Positions 1 through 8,291 of a DNA stretch of 45,063 nucleotides are shown here, in pieces. This DNA comes from Flavobacteriales bacterium (lineage in GTDB: Bacteria > Bacteroidota > Bacteroidia > Flavobacteriales > Flavobacteriaceae). The DNA is taken from assembly GCA_027066995.1 (NCBI GenBank), contig JAMOMQ010000060.1, forward strand, positions 1 through 45,063. Direction: 5' to 3'. The notes beneath the pieces are model-generated. The model searched no databases, was not told where the DNA came from, and was given only the letters and a program-made list of their open reading frames with translations. Numbering within the stretch: position 1 is the first letter of the stretch; each line of letters starts with the position of its first letter. The translations under genes and the position numbers were made by a program.

Positions 1-245
1 ATATTAGCAACAATGGCTAATAGTTTGGTGTTGGTTTTTGACAAATCCAAAGCTTCAACCACTTGTGCAGTGTCACGCATTTGCGGAATGGCTTTGGGCG
101 ATACAAAACTGCCGAAATCTATGGTGTCAAAACCAACATGGAGCAAACTTTGAATATATCTTGTTTTAGTAGCAGTAGGAATAAAAGTTTTGATACCTTG
201 CATGGCATCGCGGGGACATTCTATGATTTTGACTGGTGACTCCAA
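1..245 (-). CDS. mvaB: Hydroxymethylglutaryl-CoA lyase, N-terminal part (runs off the window)
   Basis: The reverse strand encodes about 81 residues of an HMGL-like aldolase/lyase. This enzyme splits HMG-CoA into acetyl-CoA and acetoacetate in leucine breakdown. I see the family opening KIIECPRDAMQG, in which the Arg-Asp pair matches the catalytic Arg and metal-ligand Asp, followed by YIQSLLHVGFDTIDFGSFVS, typical of Bacteroidota HMG-CoA lyases. No ATG lies in frame upstream. The best start is TTG at 245 (L-E-S-P-V-K-I-I), with a promoter-like AATATTTG at 271-278 a normal distance away. The C-terminal part lies outside the window. Related HMGL-like enzymes such as homocitrate or isopropylmalate synthase are less likely because of the CPRD and GSFVSPKAIPQM motifs. 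Confidence 0.85.
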   Translation of the reverse strand, partial: MESPVKIIECPRDAMQGIKTFIPTATKTRYIQSLLHVGFDTIDFGSFVSPKAIPQMRDTAQVVEALDLSKTNTKLLAIVAN

Positions 246-293
246 CTGTAATAATTTTGCCTTAAAGATACAAATATTTGCCGATTTGAAACA

Positions 294-403
294 TTATACC
301 AAAACAACATACAAAATTGTCCAATGTTTCGTTTCTTTTTGGCTTTCTCATCGTCGAAAATGCTCGACTGCAGCTACGGCTACTACTGTATTTTTTTCCT
401 TGA
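294..403. repeat. Dispersed intergenic repeat, copy A (about 110 bp)
   Basis: This stretch matches the reverse complement of 19254-19363 over its whole length with roughly 80% identity by eye. Shared blocks include CCAAAACRACATACAAAAT, TTTCGTTTCTTTTTGGCTT and AGCTACGGCTAC. It fills most of the gap between the HMG-CoA lyase and the lipoprotein gene. It has no convincing reading frame shared by the two copies, so I treat it as a non-coding repeat. Confidence 0.7.
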
Positions 404-413
404 CCAAACCAAA

Positions 414-429
414 TCCCGAAGCTTCGGGA
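414..429. repeat. Perfect 16-base palindrome TCCCGAAGCTTCGGGA
   Basis: This is a self-complementary hairpin directly after repeat A. Close relatives occur at 16935-16953 (TCCCGAAGCATCGGGA core), in degenerate form at 16460-16478, and in the arms of the hairpin at 20956-20989. It has no T-run, so it is not an obvious terminator. It could be a mobile palindromic unit. Confidence 0.6.
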
Positions 430-502
430 CAAAATATTTTGGACTATTTTATAAATCGATTTGGTATTAACTTTATTCCTTTAATTTTTATTGCTTAAGT
501 TG

Positions 503-510
503 TATCTTTG
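503..510 (+). promoter_or_regulatory. Bacteroidota -7 box TATCTTTG
   Basis: It matches TAnnTTTG exactly and lies 24 bases before the ATG at 535. Upstream TTG start candidates would overlap this box, so it decides the start of the lipoprotein gene. Confidence 0.6.
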
Positions 511-534
511 CTTGATACTAAAATTTGGCTTGAT

Positions 535-2895
535 ATGTTGCGCAACATCTTTCTTTTTTTACAATTATTTTTAATTATCAGTTTTTATTCATGTAATGAA
601 GCACCGCCGGCAAAACAAACACCCTTGTTTGACTATGTGTTGCCGCAAGCTGGTTATGTTTTAAAAATAAACAAGCCAGCAGGTTTGAAAAAAAGCAATC
701 CGTTGGTGGTCGATCTTTATTTAAACAATACCGATAAAAAATTTTTGAGTAAAACCGGCTACACTTTTCCTTTTATTATCAATATTTTGCAAAGTAACAA
801 TAAAATCAAAGGCTTTGTGTCGGTAGGACAACCTGTTAATATAGATAGTTTGTTTAACGGAAAAATAACAACTTATGATGGTTTTAAAATATATTCTGAG
901 AACTATCGAAAACAATCTTATTATGCAGTCGAGATTGACGGAATGTGTTTTATATCCAATCAAAAATTGTTACTCGAAAATTGTATTAGAGATCGTGATG
1001 CTTTTGGCCGTTTGACCCAAAACGACCGTTTTTTAAAAGGCATAAACAGTTTGGATGCCAATGCTGAAATGAATATAGTCGTTATTACGCCTAAGTTAAA
1101 AAACGACATCCTGTTTCGTTCTCCTTTAAAAATAAAATGGCAGGATTTAGATACGTGGCAATTTTTAGATATAACTGAAATAGATAAGCAAATTGCCAGC
1201 GGCATTGGCATTAGTCAAGATACCGTAAATATACTTTCATCTGTTTTTAAAGACATACAACCTGTTACCGAACATATATCCCATTTAATTCCTTTTGCTA
1301 TAGATTACAACATTATTTTGACATTTGATGATTTTGAAAGTTTTGTAGAACATTTATCGGCATACAAAGCTTATGCCCCTGAGACCCCTAAAGTCAAACA
1401 AGTATTAAAAGATTTGCAAGCTATAGCTTATTTTTCCGAAAATCAAAATAAAGCCGTAGCATTACAACTTAAAAGTCCTGAGAGCTTAACCGGAGAAGCT
1501 TCCGAATTGATTAAGGAAATGGGCAATTACAGTATTTATAAGTTTAATTATCCCGATTTAATAAACACCTATTTCGGTCAACTTTTTCCTCGGTTTAAGG
1601 CGGGTTATTATACCGTTATTGACGATATCATTTTGGTAGCCGAACATCAATCGTATTTGGAAAAAATATTAAATGATATTCATAATAAAGCGGTATTGAC
1701 CCAAAGTAAGGCTTACCAAAAATTAAAAGCAGAAATCCCTGATGCCTATCATTTAAGCGTGTTTGCCAATGCGGTGCCTATTAATCGTCAAAAATATTTA
1801 AAAGTCAGAACCTTCAAAGCCGGAGACAATATTGTATATACCAATTTGATTTTAAAAGGTCTGTCTTCGGACAACAGTCAAGGTTTAGTGCAACAAGTGT
1901 TAATGTATCCTTTGAATAACATGCCGGTGGCCAAGCCTCAATTGGGTTACAACCATAAAACCAAACAATATAATATTATTTATCAAGATGATGATAACAC
2001 CTTGACTTTAATTGATTTAAACGGTAAAAAATTATGGCAAACGCCAATTAAAGATAAAATTACCGGAGATATAAAACAAGTGGATATATTGCGCAATCGT
2101 AAGTTGCAATATACTTTTGTTACGCCGCATCACTGGTATGTCATTGACCGCTTGGGACGCAATGTTGAAGGATTCCCACAACATTTTATGCAAAAAATAA
2201 CCCGCGGTATCAGCGTGTTTGATTATGAAAAAAATCGTAAATACCGTTTTGGTATTACTCAATCGAAAAAATTCAGACTATTTGATAATAAGGCTAAAAA
2301 AGTCAAAGGCTTTAAAGTCAAAACCGGAGAGGATATTGTCGCACCACCGCAGCATTTCAGAATTGGCAATAAAGATTTTATACAGATGCAAGATGCCAAA
2401 GGAAAATTATATTTGCTTAACAGACGTGGTGTTGAACGTGTTAAAGTTTCACAGACATTTAAAACCACAAGAAATAATTGGGGGGTATATCATAACAAGT
2501 TTGTCAATGTTGATGATAATGACCGGTTGGTTGCCATTGATTTGTCGGGTAAAATCAAAAGCGGCTCATTGGATATTGGTCAAAATATTTTATCTGAAGT
2601 CAAATATAATACACTTGCGGCTGTTGCCGGTCAAAAGTTATTAATCAATAAAAAATTGATAGAATTGGATTTGGGCAATTACAGCCGGCCAAAAATATTT
2701 AAAGCCGGTAATAAAATATTGATTTTTATTGCCAATACCGATGATAACCGCATTTATGCTTATGATTCAAAAGCTAACTTATTGCCTAATTTTCCTATAA
2801 TTGGAAACGAAATTTTAGATTTTAAAGCCGGCAAAAACGGTCGTTATTTATTGGTTTATGACAGCACCCATAATTTAATTGTTTATAAGTTTTAA
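535..2895 (+). CDS. Large predicted lipoprotein with beta-propeller-like C-terminal half
   Basis: The protein has 786 residues. The N-terminus is a lipoprotein signal (MLRNIFLFLQLFLIISFYSC, lipid Cys at residue 20), so it should be anchored in an envelope membrane, probably the outer membrane. The first 430 residues form an unrecognised mixed alpha/beta region. The second half contains repeated short beta-strand units such as TLIDLNGKKLWQTPI, HWYVIDRLGRNVEGFP and RIYAYDSKANLLPNFPIIG, which resemble blades of a PQQ/WD-type propeller. The ATG at 535 is chosen because the -7 box at 503-510 excludes earlier starts. No enzyme motif is visible and I do not know its function. It stands alone, facing the convergent arsC 31 bases downstream. 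Confidence 0.8.
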   Translation: MLRNIFLFLQLFLIISFYSCNEAPPAKQTPLFDYVLPQAGYVLKINKPAGLKKSNPLVVDLYLNNTDKKFLSKTGYTFPFIINILQSNNKIKGFVSVGQPVNIDSLFNGKITTYDGFKIYSENYRKQSYYAVEIDGMCFISNQKLLLENCIRDRDAFGRLTQNDRFLKGINSLDANAEMNIVVITPKLKNDILFRSPLKIKWQDLDTWQFLDITEIDKQIASGIGISQDTVNILSSVFKDIQPVTEHISHLIPFAIDYNIILTFDDFESFVEHLSAYKAYAPETPKVKQVLKDLQAIAYFSENQNKAVALQLKSPESLTGEASELIKEMGNYSIYKFNYPDLINTYFGQLFPRFKAGYYTVIDDIILVAEHQSYLEKILNDIHNKAVLTQSKAYQKLKAEIPDAYHLSVFANAVPINRQKYLKVRTFKAGDNIVYTNLILKGLSSDNSQGLVQQVLMYPLNNMPVAKPQLGYNHKTKQYNIIYQDDDNTLTLIDLNGKKLWQTPIKDKITGDIKQVDILRNRKLQYTFVTPHHWYVIDRLGRNVEGFPQHFMQKITRGISVFDYEKNRKYRFGITQSKKFRLFDNKAKKVKGFKVKTGEDIVAPPQHFRIGNKDFIQMQDAKGKLYLLNRRGVERVKVSQTFKTTRNNWGVYHNKFVNVDDNDRLVAIDLSGKIKSGSLDIGQNILSEVKYNTLAAVAGQKLLINKKLIELDLGNYSRPKIFKAGNKILIFIANTDDNRIYAYDSKANLLPNFPIIGNEILDFKAGKNGRYLLVYDSTHNLIVYKF

Positions 2896-2926
2896 CAGTC
2901 AAATAATTATTGATTTTAAGTTTCAA

Positions 2927-3355
2927 TTACTTGATATAAGTATGATAAAATCTCTTGAACTCCATTTCTATTTCATCACGAATACGTCTAAATTCGGATA
3001 AAATATAGGTGTCGGAGCCTTGCACCGTCGCCGGATCGTCAAAACCTATATGTAAACGCTTTTTGACCTCACCGGCAAAAATAGGACAAGCCTCTTTGGC
3101 ACCGTCGCAAACGGTTATCACAAAGTCAAAGGCTTCATTTACAAATTGATCAACGGATTTAGGATAATTTCGGCTTATATCCAACCCATGTTCTTGCATG
3201 ACATCAACAGCTTTGGGATGCACCTCTCCGGCTGGTTCCGTGCCGGCCGAAACCACATACAAATTGTTATCCAGTGCTTTTAAAAAAGCTTCCGCCATTT
3301 GACTGCGACACGAATTGCCCGTGCATAAAATAAGTATTTTTACCGGCTTTTTCAT
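2927..3355 (-). CDS. arsC: Arsenate reductase (thioredoxin type) / low-molecular-weight phosphatase
   Basis: This 142-residue protein belongs to the LMW-PTP fold family. The P-loop CTGNSCRS begins at Cys11 (CX5R, with Cys16 and Arg17). A second pair of cysteines is at 83 and 90 in VCDGAKEACPIF. The cascade Cys11-Cys83-Cys90 is the arrangement of thioredoxin-coupled ArsC enzymes, which reduce arsenate to arsenite in the cytoplasm. The general-acid loop appears as FDDPA. The length is normal for the family. No arsR, acr3 or arsB neighbour is present, so a role in arsenic resistance is inferred from the residues alone. It is divergent from leuS with 91 bases between the starts. Confidence 0.9.
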   Translation of the reverse strand: MKKPVKILILCTGNSCRSQMAEAFLKALDNNLYVVSAGTEPAGEVHPKAVDVMQEHGLDISRNYPKSVDQFVNEAFDFVITVCDGAKEACPIFAGEVKKRLHIGFDDPATVQGSDTYILSEFRRIRDEIEMEFKRFYHTYIK

Positions 3356-3413
3356 CGTTAATTTTTATTGTGCAAGTTAAGATATTTTCACACTAACAAT
3401 CCTCATAATTTTA

Positions 3414-3421
3414 TATCTTTG
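3414..3421 (+). promoter_or_regulatory. -7 box TATCTTTG for leuS
   Basis: It is an exact TAnnTTTG match 25 bases before the leuS ATG, in the short divergent region shared with arsC. I cannot identify a clear -33 element. Confidence 0.55.
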
Positions 3422-3446
3422 CAACTTACAAAAAATATGTCAAAAT

Positions 3447-6266
3447 ATGAAGACCTACGATTTTAACCAAATAGACCGCAAATGGCAAAAATATTGGGCT
3501 GAAAATCAAACTTTTAAAGCCGAAAACAATTCCGACAAACCCAAATATTACGTATTGGATATGTTCCCTTATCCTTCGGGCGCCGGACTACACGTAGGTC
3601 ATCCGCTGGGCTATATCGCTTCGGATATTTACGCCCGCTACAAAAGACACAAAGGTTATAATGTTTTGCACCCAATGGGTTACGACAGTTTCGGACTGCC
3701 GGCGGAACAATACGCCATACAAACCGGACAACACCCCGCCGTAACAACGGAACAAAATATCAAACGCTACCGCGAACAAATGGATAAAATCGGTTTTTCG
3801 TTTGACTGGTCACGCGAAATCAGAACTTCTGACCCTAAATATTACAAATGGACACAGTGGATTTTCTTGCAACTTTTCAACTCATATTATGACAAAGACA
3901 AAAACCAAGCACGTCCTGTCAGTGAATTGATCAAAGTATTTGAAACCGAAGGCAATATCAATGTCCATGCGGCTTCCGATAAAGATACGCCTGTTTTTTC
4001 GGCAGCCGAATGGCAAAATTTTAGTCCGCAAAAAAAAGACGAAATTTTACACAAATACCGTATTACCTACCTGGCTGATGCCGAAGTAAACTGGTGCCCC
4101 GCCTTAGGCACGGTTTTAGCCAACGACGAAGTCGTAAACGGTGTTTCCGAGCGTGGCGGACACCCCGTTGTGCGTAAAAAAATGCGCCAATGGATGATGC
4201 GTATCACCGCCTATGCCGAACGCTTGTTACAAGACTTGGACAAACTGGACTGGCCCGAATCGCTTAAAGAAATGCAACGCAACTGGATAGGCAAATCGGT
4301 GGGTGCTTCCATTTGGTTCGATATAGACGGCACCGATAAAAAATTTGAAGTATTTACCACCCGTGCCGATACGCTTTTCGGTGCTACTTTTATGGTAATG
4401 GCACCCGAACACGAACTGGTCGATAAAATCACCACCGACGAATACCGCGACCAAGTCAAAGCCTATCAAGAAAAAGCCGCCCGAAAAAGCGAGCGCGAAC
4501 GCATGACCGACAGCAAAGAAAAAACCGGACAATTTACCGGTGCTTATGCCATCAATCCTGTTAATAATGCCAAAATTCCCATTTGGATAAGCGATTATGT
4601 ATTAGCCGGTTACGGAACCGGTGCTATTATGGCGGTGCCTGCCGGCGACCAACGTGATTATGAATTTGCCAAACAATTTGACATTCCCATTATCAACATA
4701 TTTGAAGGCAACGACATTAGCGAAAAAGCCAACGAAAACAAAGATGCCGTATTGATAAATTCGGACTTCTTAAACGGCTTGCCCGCCAAAGAAGCCATTC
4801 CTAAAATGATTAAAAAATTGGAAGAAACGGGTGTTGGCAAAGCCGAAATAAACTACCGTTTGCGCGATGCCGTATTCTCTCGCCAGCGTTATTGGGGCGA
4901 ACCCTTCCCTATTTACTACAAAAACGGTATGGCAACGGCTATTCCCGAAAAACATTTGCCCGTTGAACTGCCCGAAGTAGAAAAATATTTGCCCACCGAA
5001 GACGGACAACCACCGCTGGGTAATGCCAAAATTTGGGCTTGGGACGAAGCAAACGAAAAAATCGTATCGACGGATTTGATTGACAATGAAACCGTTTTTC
5101 CGATGGAACTCAACACCATGCCGGGTTGGGCGGGCAGCTCGTGGTATTTTAACCGCTATATGGACCCGCACAACGACCAAGCGCCTTTTGGCAAAGAAGC
5201 TATCGAATATTGGCGTAAAGTCGATTTGTATTTAGGTGGTAGTGAACATGCCACCGGACACTTGTTATACAGCCGTTTTTGGCAAAAATTCTTGTTTGAC
5301 ACCGGCTATGTCCCCGAACCCGAATACAGTGTTAAACTCATCAATCAAGGGATGATTTTGGGCAACAGCGCCTTTGTTTACCGTATCAACGGCACTAACA
5401 AATTTGTTTCTTACGAACTAAAAAACGACTATGACACCACACCCATACATGTCGATGTCAATATGGTGGACGATTACGATTATTTGGACACCGAAAAATT
5501 CAAAGCTTGGCGTCCCGATTTTGCCGATGCAGACTTTATTTTGAAAGACGGCAAATACAAAGTAGGTCGCGAAGTCGAAAAAATGTCCAAATCAAAATAC
5601 AATGTGGTCAATCCCGACGATATTGTCGAACAATACGGTGCCGATACGCTTCGTATGTATGAAATGTTTTTAGGTCCTATTGAAATAGCCAAACCATGGA
5701 ATACTGCCGGACTAAAAGGCGTGCATAATTTTTTACGCAAATTTTGGACGCTGTTTCATCAAGACGGCATATTTGACGTCTCTTTGGAAGAACCTACCGA
5801 ACAAGAATTGAAAATATTGCACAAAACCATCAAAAAGGTTACGGAAGATATTGAAAATTTTTCGTTTAATACCGCCGTCAGTCAGTTTATGATTGCCGTA
5901 AACGAATTGCAAAAACTCAAAACCAACAAACGCAAAATATTATCGCCGTTGGTGGTTTTATTATCACCTTTTGCACCGCACTTGGCAGAAGAATTGTGGG
6001 ACGAATTGGGACACGAAGGCCAAAGCATCTCGTTTGAACCCTACCCGCAATACGAAGAACGTTATCTAAAAGAAAGCACCAAAATCTATCCGGTAATGTT
6101 CAACGGCAAGATGCGGCACAAATTGGATTTGCCTGCCAATATGGGAAAAGACGAAATAGAACAAACCGTATTGGCAGACGAAAAAGTCAAAAGCCTTTTG
6201 GAAGGCAAACAATTGATTAAAGTAATTGTAGTTCCCGGAAAAATTGTAAATTTAGTGGTAAAATAA
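3447..6266 (+). CDS. leuS: Leucyl-tRNA synthetase
   Basis: This 939-residue class I aminoacyl-tRNA synthetase charges tRNA-Leu in the cytoplasm. The HIGH-type motif is HVGH at residues 49-52. The KMSKS loop is intact near residues 711-715 ([15 protein letters not shown]). The CP1 editing domain lies roughly at 220-430, with the threonine-rich [13 protein letters not shown] and the [19 protein letters not shown] segment. The anticodon-binding domain follows, with the usual C-terminal domain ending in [15 protein letters not shown]. The length is typical of Bacteroidota enzymes. By eye the gene is clearly richer in G and C than the polysaccharide operon that follows. It is probably transcribed from the TATCTTTG box at 3414. 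Confidence 0.98.
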   Translation: MKTYDFNQIDRKWQKYWAENQTFKAENNSDKPKYYVLDMFPYPSGAGLHVGHPLGYIASDIYARYKRHKGYNVLHPMGYDSFGLPAEQYAIQTGQHPAVTTEQNIKRYREQMDKIGFSFDWSREIRTSDPKYYKWTQWIFLQLFNSYYDKDKNQARPVSELIKVFETEGNINVHAASDKDTPVFSAAEWQNFSPQKKDEILHKYRITYLADAEVNWCPALGTVLANDEVVNGVSERGGHPVVRKKMRQWMMRITAYAERLLQDLDKLDWPESLKEMQRNWIGKSVGASIWFDIDGTDKKFEVFTTRADTLFGATFMVMAPEHELVDKITTDEYRDQVKAYQEKAARKSERERMTDSKEKTGQFTGAYAINPVNNAKIPIWISDYVLAGYGTGAIMAVPAGDQRDYEFAKQFDIPIINIFEGNDISEKANENKDAVLINSDFLNGLPAKEAIPKMIKKLEETGVGKAEINYRLRDAVFSRQRYWGEPFPIYYKNGMATAIPEKHLPVELPEVEKYLPTEDGQPPLGNAKIWAWDEANEKIVSTDLIDNETVFPMELNTMPGWAGSSWYFNRYMDPHNDQAPFGKEAIEYWRKVDLYLGGSEHATGHLLYSRFWQKFLFDTGYVPEPEYSVKLINQGMILGNSAFVYRINGTNKFVSYELKNDYDTTPIHVDVNMVDDYDYLDTEKFKAWRPDFADADFILKDGKYKVGREVEKMSKSKYNVVNPDDIVEQYGADTLRMYEMFLGPIEIAKPWNTAGLKGVHNFLRKFWTLFHQDGIFDVSLEEPTEQELKILHKTIKKVTEDIENFSFNTAVSQFMIAVNELQKLKTNKRKILSPLVVLLSPFAPHLAEELWDELGHEGQSISFEPYPQYEERYLKESTKIYPVMFNGKMRHKLDLPANMGKDEIEQTVLADEKVKSLLEGKQLIKVIVVPGKIVNLVVK

Positions 6267-6271
6267 GCACA

Positions 6272-6580
6272 ATGCTTTTCGAATTAAAATTAAGGCGATT
6301 AACAAAAGCCATTTATAACGTCAAAAACGGTCTGTATACAAGCAATTTGCCCAATATCGGGCCGGTTAGAAACTACATTTTTTTCAAGCGTATTTTTTAT
6401 TGCACGGAAGAAAAACAAAGTATGAAGGAGATATGCTTTGCCATTGAACAATGTTTTGAAAAATACAAAAGTATTAAGGAGTATCTAATAAACAACCTTT
6501 CTTTATCACAAGATGACTTTAACCATGTCGCATTTGGGGAGTATAAAGAATGGCTAAAAAACAACAAAACAAAGTTATAA
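6272..6580 (+). CDS. Small hypothetical protein downstream of leuS
   Basis: This is an open frame of 102 codons starting 5 bases after the leuS stop. I do not recognise the product. The second half (from Met51, MKEICFAIEQCFEKYKSIKEY) looks like a plausible helical segment with a hydrophilic C-terminus. The first half is basic and unlike any family I know, so the real start may be at 6422. It ends immediately before the mobile-element remnant at 6584. It may be a decaying or chance ORF. Confidence 0.3.
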   Translation: MLFELKLRRLTKAIYNVKNGLYTSNLPNIGPVRNYIFFKRIFYCTEEKQSMKEICFAIEQCFEKYKSIKEYLINNLSLSQDDFNHVAFGEYKEWLKNNKTKL

Positions 6581-6583
6581 ATA

Positions 6584-6620
6584 GGACTTGCTAAAAAGCT
6601 CGGAATAGATTTTTTGATAT
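6584..6620. repeat. Remnant of a mobile-element end (related to 6725-6966)
   Basis: The sequence beginning GGACTTGCTAAAAAGCTCGG and continuing into AATAGATTTTT resembles the reverse complement of the right end of the element at 6725-6966 (GGGCTTGCTGAAAAGCTCGG, then AATAGATTTTTAA), with a few changes and a short gap. Only one end is recognisable here. Confidence 0.5.
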
Positions 6621-6686
6621 CACTATTACATTTTGCTGTCAAACCGGTCATTTACAATAGTTCCTTGATTCTTTTGAGTGAACCGT

Positions 6687-6708
6687 AATACCAAATTTTT
6701 TTGGTATT
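6687..6708. terminator. Possible weak terminator hairpin
   Basis: AATACCAAA and TTTGGTATT form a perfect 9-base stem with a TTTT loop, 107 bases after the small ORF that follows leuS. The stem is AT-rich and no clean T-run follows on either strand. This makes it a weak candidate for ending the leuS transcript. Confidence 0.3.
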
Positions 6709-6724
6709 TCAAAAACATTAAGTA

Positions 6725-6966
6725 GGGCTTGCTGAAAAACGCTTAAATGTTGAATTTCAATATAATACAATCGGGTGTTCGATGAGAAATGCATGATTTT
6801 TCACATAAAAGCTTAAAATTCCTTACACTTGTAAAACGCGTAAATTTAATATTTCTGCTGCTCGTAAGCACAACATCTTTTCAACTTGTTCATTTTGAAG
6901 TATCTATATACATCTGCAATTCACAAATTAAAAATCTATTGCACTTCCGAGCTTTTCAGCAAGCCC
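6725..6966. mobile_element. MITE-like element with 14-bp perfect ends and TAAGTA target duplication
   Basis: This 242-base non-coding unit is bounded by the perfect terminal inverted repeat GGGCTTGCTGAAAA. Both sides carry the direct repeat TAAGTA (6719-6724 and 6967-6972), exactly as a target-site duplication should. No transposase is encoded. The only open frame through it (from 6789) has no recognisable product and runs past the right end. It lies just upstream of the wecC promoter, so it could bring or insulate transcription signals. Confidence 0.8.
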
Positions 6967-7044
6967 TAAGTAGTTGTTTCAACATCTTCTTCTTAATCAA
7001 ATGTCTCCTTGAGTATATTCATAATTACTTTAATAAAATTATCC

Positions 7045-7052
7045 TATATTTG
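7045..7052 (+). promoter_or_regulatory. -7 box TATATTTG for the polysaccharide operon
   Basis: It is an exact TAnnTTTG match 25 bases before the ATG at 7078. It marks the likely transcription start of the eight-gene operon and argues against the earlier in-frame ATG at 7009. Confidence 0.6.
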
Positions 7053-7077
7053 TTCAACCAAAATTTATCAAAATATA

Positions 7078-8286
7078 ATGAAAAAAGATAGTGTTGTGAT
7101 GGTAGGTTTGGGTTATATAGGCTTGCCGACCGCTGCTCTAATTGCTTCTAAGAAAATTAAAGTATCCGGCATAGATGTTAAACCTGAAGTGATTGAAACC
7201 ATAAATCAAGGACGAATACATATTGTAGAACCGGATTTAGAAGAGTTGGTAAATAAAGTTGTTAAGCAAGGCTATTTGCAAGCTACCATGGCGGTAACAC
7301 CTGCAGACACTTTTATCATCACAGTCCCCACACCTGTCAGAGATGGCAATAAACCCGACATTTCGTATGTAAAAGCAGCCACAAAATCTATCATTCCACA
7401 TTTACAAAAAGGCAATTTATTTATTATAGAATCAACCAGCCCGGTAGGAACAACGGAAAAAATGCGCGATTTGATATATCAGGAGCGCCCCGACTTAAAA
7501 GATAATTTATATATAGCCTATTGTCCGGAACGTGTTTTGCCGGGCAATATTATTTATGAGCTGGAACATAACGATAGAGCCATAGGCGGTATTGATGAGG
7601 CATCGACAAAGAAAGCCATAAGCTTTTATAAGCAATTTGTGCGAGGTAATTTGTATCCGACCAATGCCAGAACTGCTGAAATGGTTAAACTGGTTGAAAA
7701 TTCGTCACGCGATGTACAAATCGCATTTGCCAATGAATTGTCAATTATCAGTGACAAGGCAGGTATAGATGTGTGGGAACTTATTGAATTGGCCAATAAA
7801 CATCCTAGAGTCAATATTTTGCGTCCCGGAACGGGTGTGGGTGGACATTGTATTGCAGTTGATCCTTGGTTTATAGTGTCTGAATTTGGCAAAGAAGCAC
7901 GCCTTATCAGAACGGCACGCGAAATTAACAACTACAAAACCGAATGGGTGATTGAAAAAATAAAAAATACCGCTTTGCAATTTGAATTAAAAAACGGCAA
8001 AAAACCTTTGATAGCTGCCATGGGATTGGCTTTTAAACCCGATATTGACGATTTGCGTGAATCGCCGTCATTATATGTTGCCCGTAGTTTGCAAATGCAA
8101 GGCTTTGATGTGGTTGCCGTTGAACCTAATATTGATAGTTCGGAAGAATTTAAACTTTTGCCTGCAAAAGAAGCCGTGCAACAAGCTGATATCATTGCTT
8201 TTTTAGTAGGACATAAAGACTTTAAAGGACTGCAAATACCCCAAAACAAACAAGTTCTTGATTTTGTAAATGTCTCTTCCAGCTAA
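7078..8286 (+). CDS. wecC: UDP-N-acetyl-D-mannosamine dehydrogenase
   Basis: This 402-residue protein belongs to the nucleotide-sugar dehydrogenase family. It should oxidise UDP-ManNAc to UDP-ManNAcA with NAD+ in the cytoplasm. The Rossmann motif is GLGYIGLP (residues 10-17). ESTSPVGTTE and AYCPERVLPGN are characteristic of the WecC branch, and the catalytic Cys lies in GTGVGGHCIAVDPW near residue 258. The C-terminal UDP-binding domain is complete (GLAFKPDIDDLRESPS). The start at 7078 fits the -7 box at 7045. It is the first gene of the operon, 5 bases before the flippase gene. UDP-GalNAc or UDP-Glc dehydrogenase is a less likely alternative. No wecB epimerase is in the window. Confidence 0.92.
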   Translation: MKKDSVVMVGLGYIGLPTAALIASKKIKVSGIDVKPEVIETINQGRIHIVEPDLEELVNKVVKQGYLQATMAVTPADTFIITVPTPVRDGNKPDISYVKAATKSIIPHLQKGNLFIIESTSPVGTTEKMRDLIYQERPDLKDNLYIAYCPERVLPGNIIYELEHNDRAIGGIDEASTKKAISFYKQFVRGNLYPTNARTAEMVKLVENSSRDVQIAFANELSIISDKAGIDVWELIELANKHPRVNILRPGTGVGGHCIAVDPWFIVSEFGKEARLIRTAREINNYKTEWVIEKIKNTALQFELKNGKKPLIAAMGLAFKPDIDDLRESPSLYVARSLQMQGFDVVAVEPNIDSSEEFKLLPAKEAVQQADIIAFLVGHKDFKGLQIPQNKQVLDFVNVSSS

Positions 8287-8291
8287 TTTAT

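Noticed and set aside
190-498. 102-codon open frame on the plus strand
   Set aside because: It runs antisense over the HMG-CoA lyase start and through the dispersed repeat at 294-403, and has no recognisable product.
4770-5180. 136-codon minus-strand frame inside leuS
   Set aside because: It is an antisense shadow of a well conserved gene with no independent signals.
7009-7077. Earlier in-frame start for wecC
   Set aside because: It lies upstream of the -7 box at 7045-7052; the protein family begins at the Met encoded at 7078.
6789-7091. 100-codon open frame across the element at 6725-6966
   Set aside because: It starts inside a MITE-like unit and runs over the wecC promoter and start; no transposase or other motif is present.
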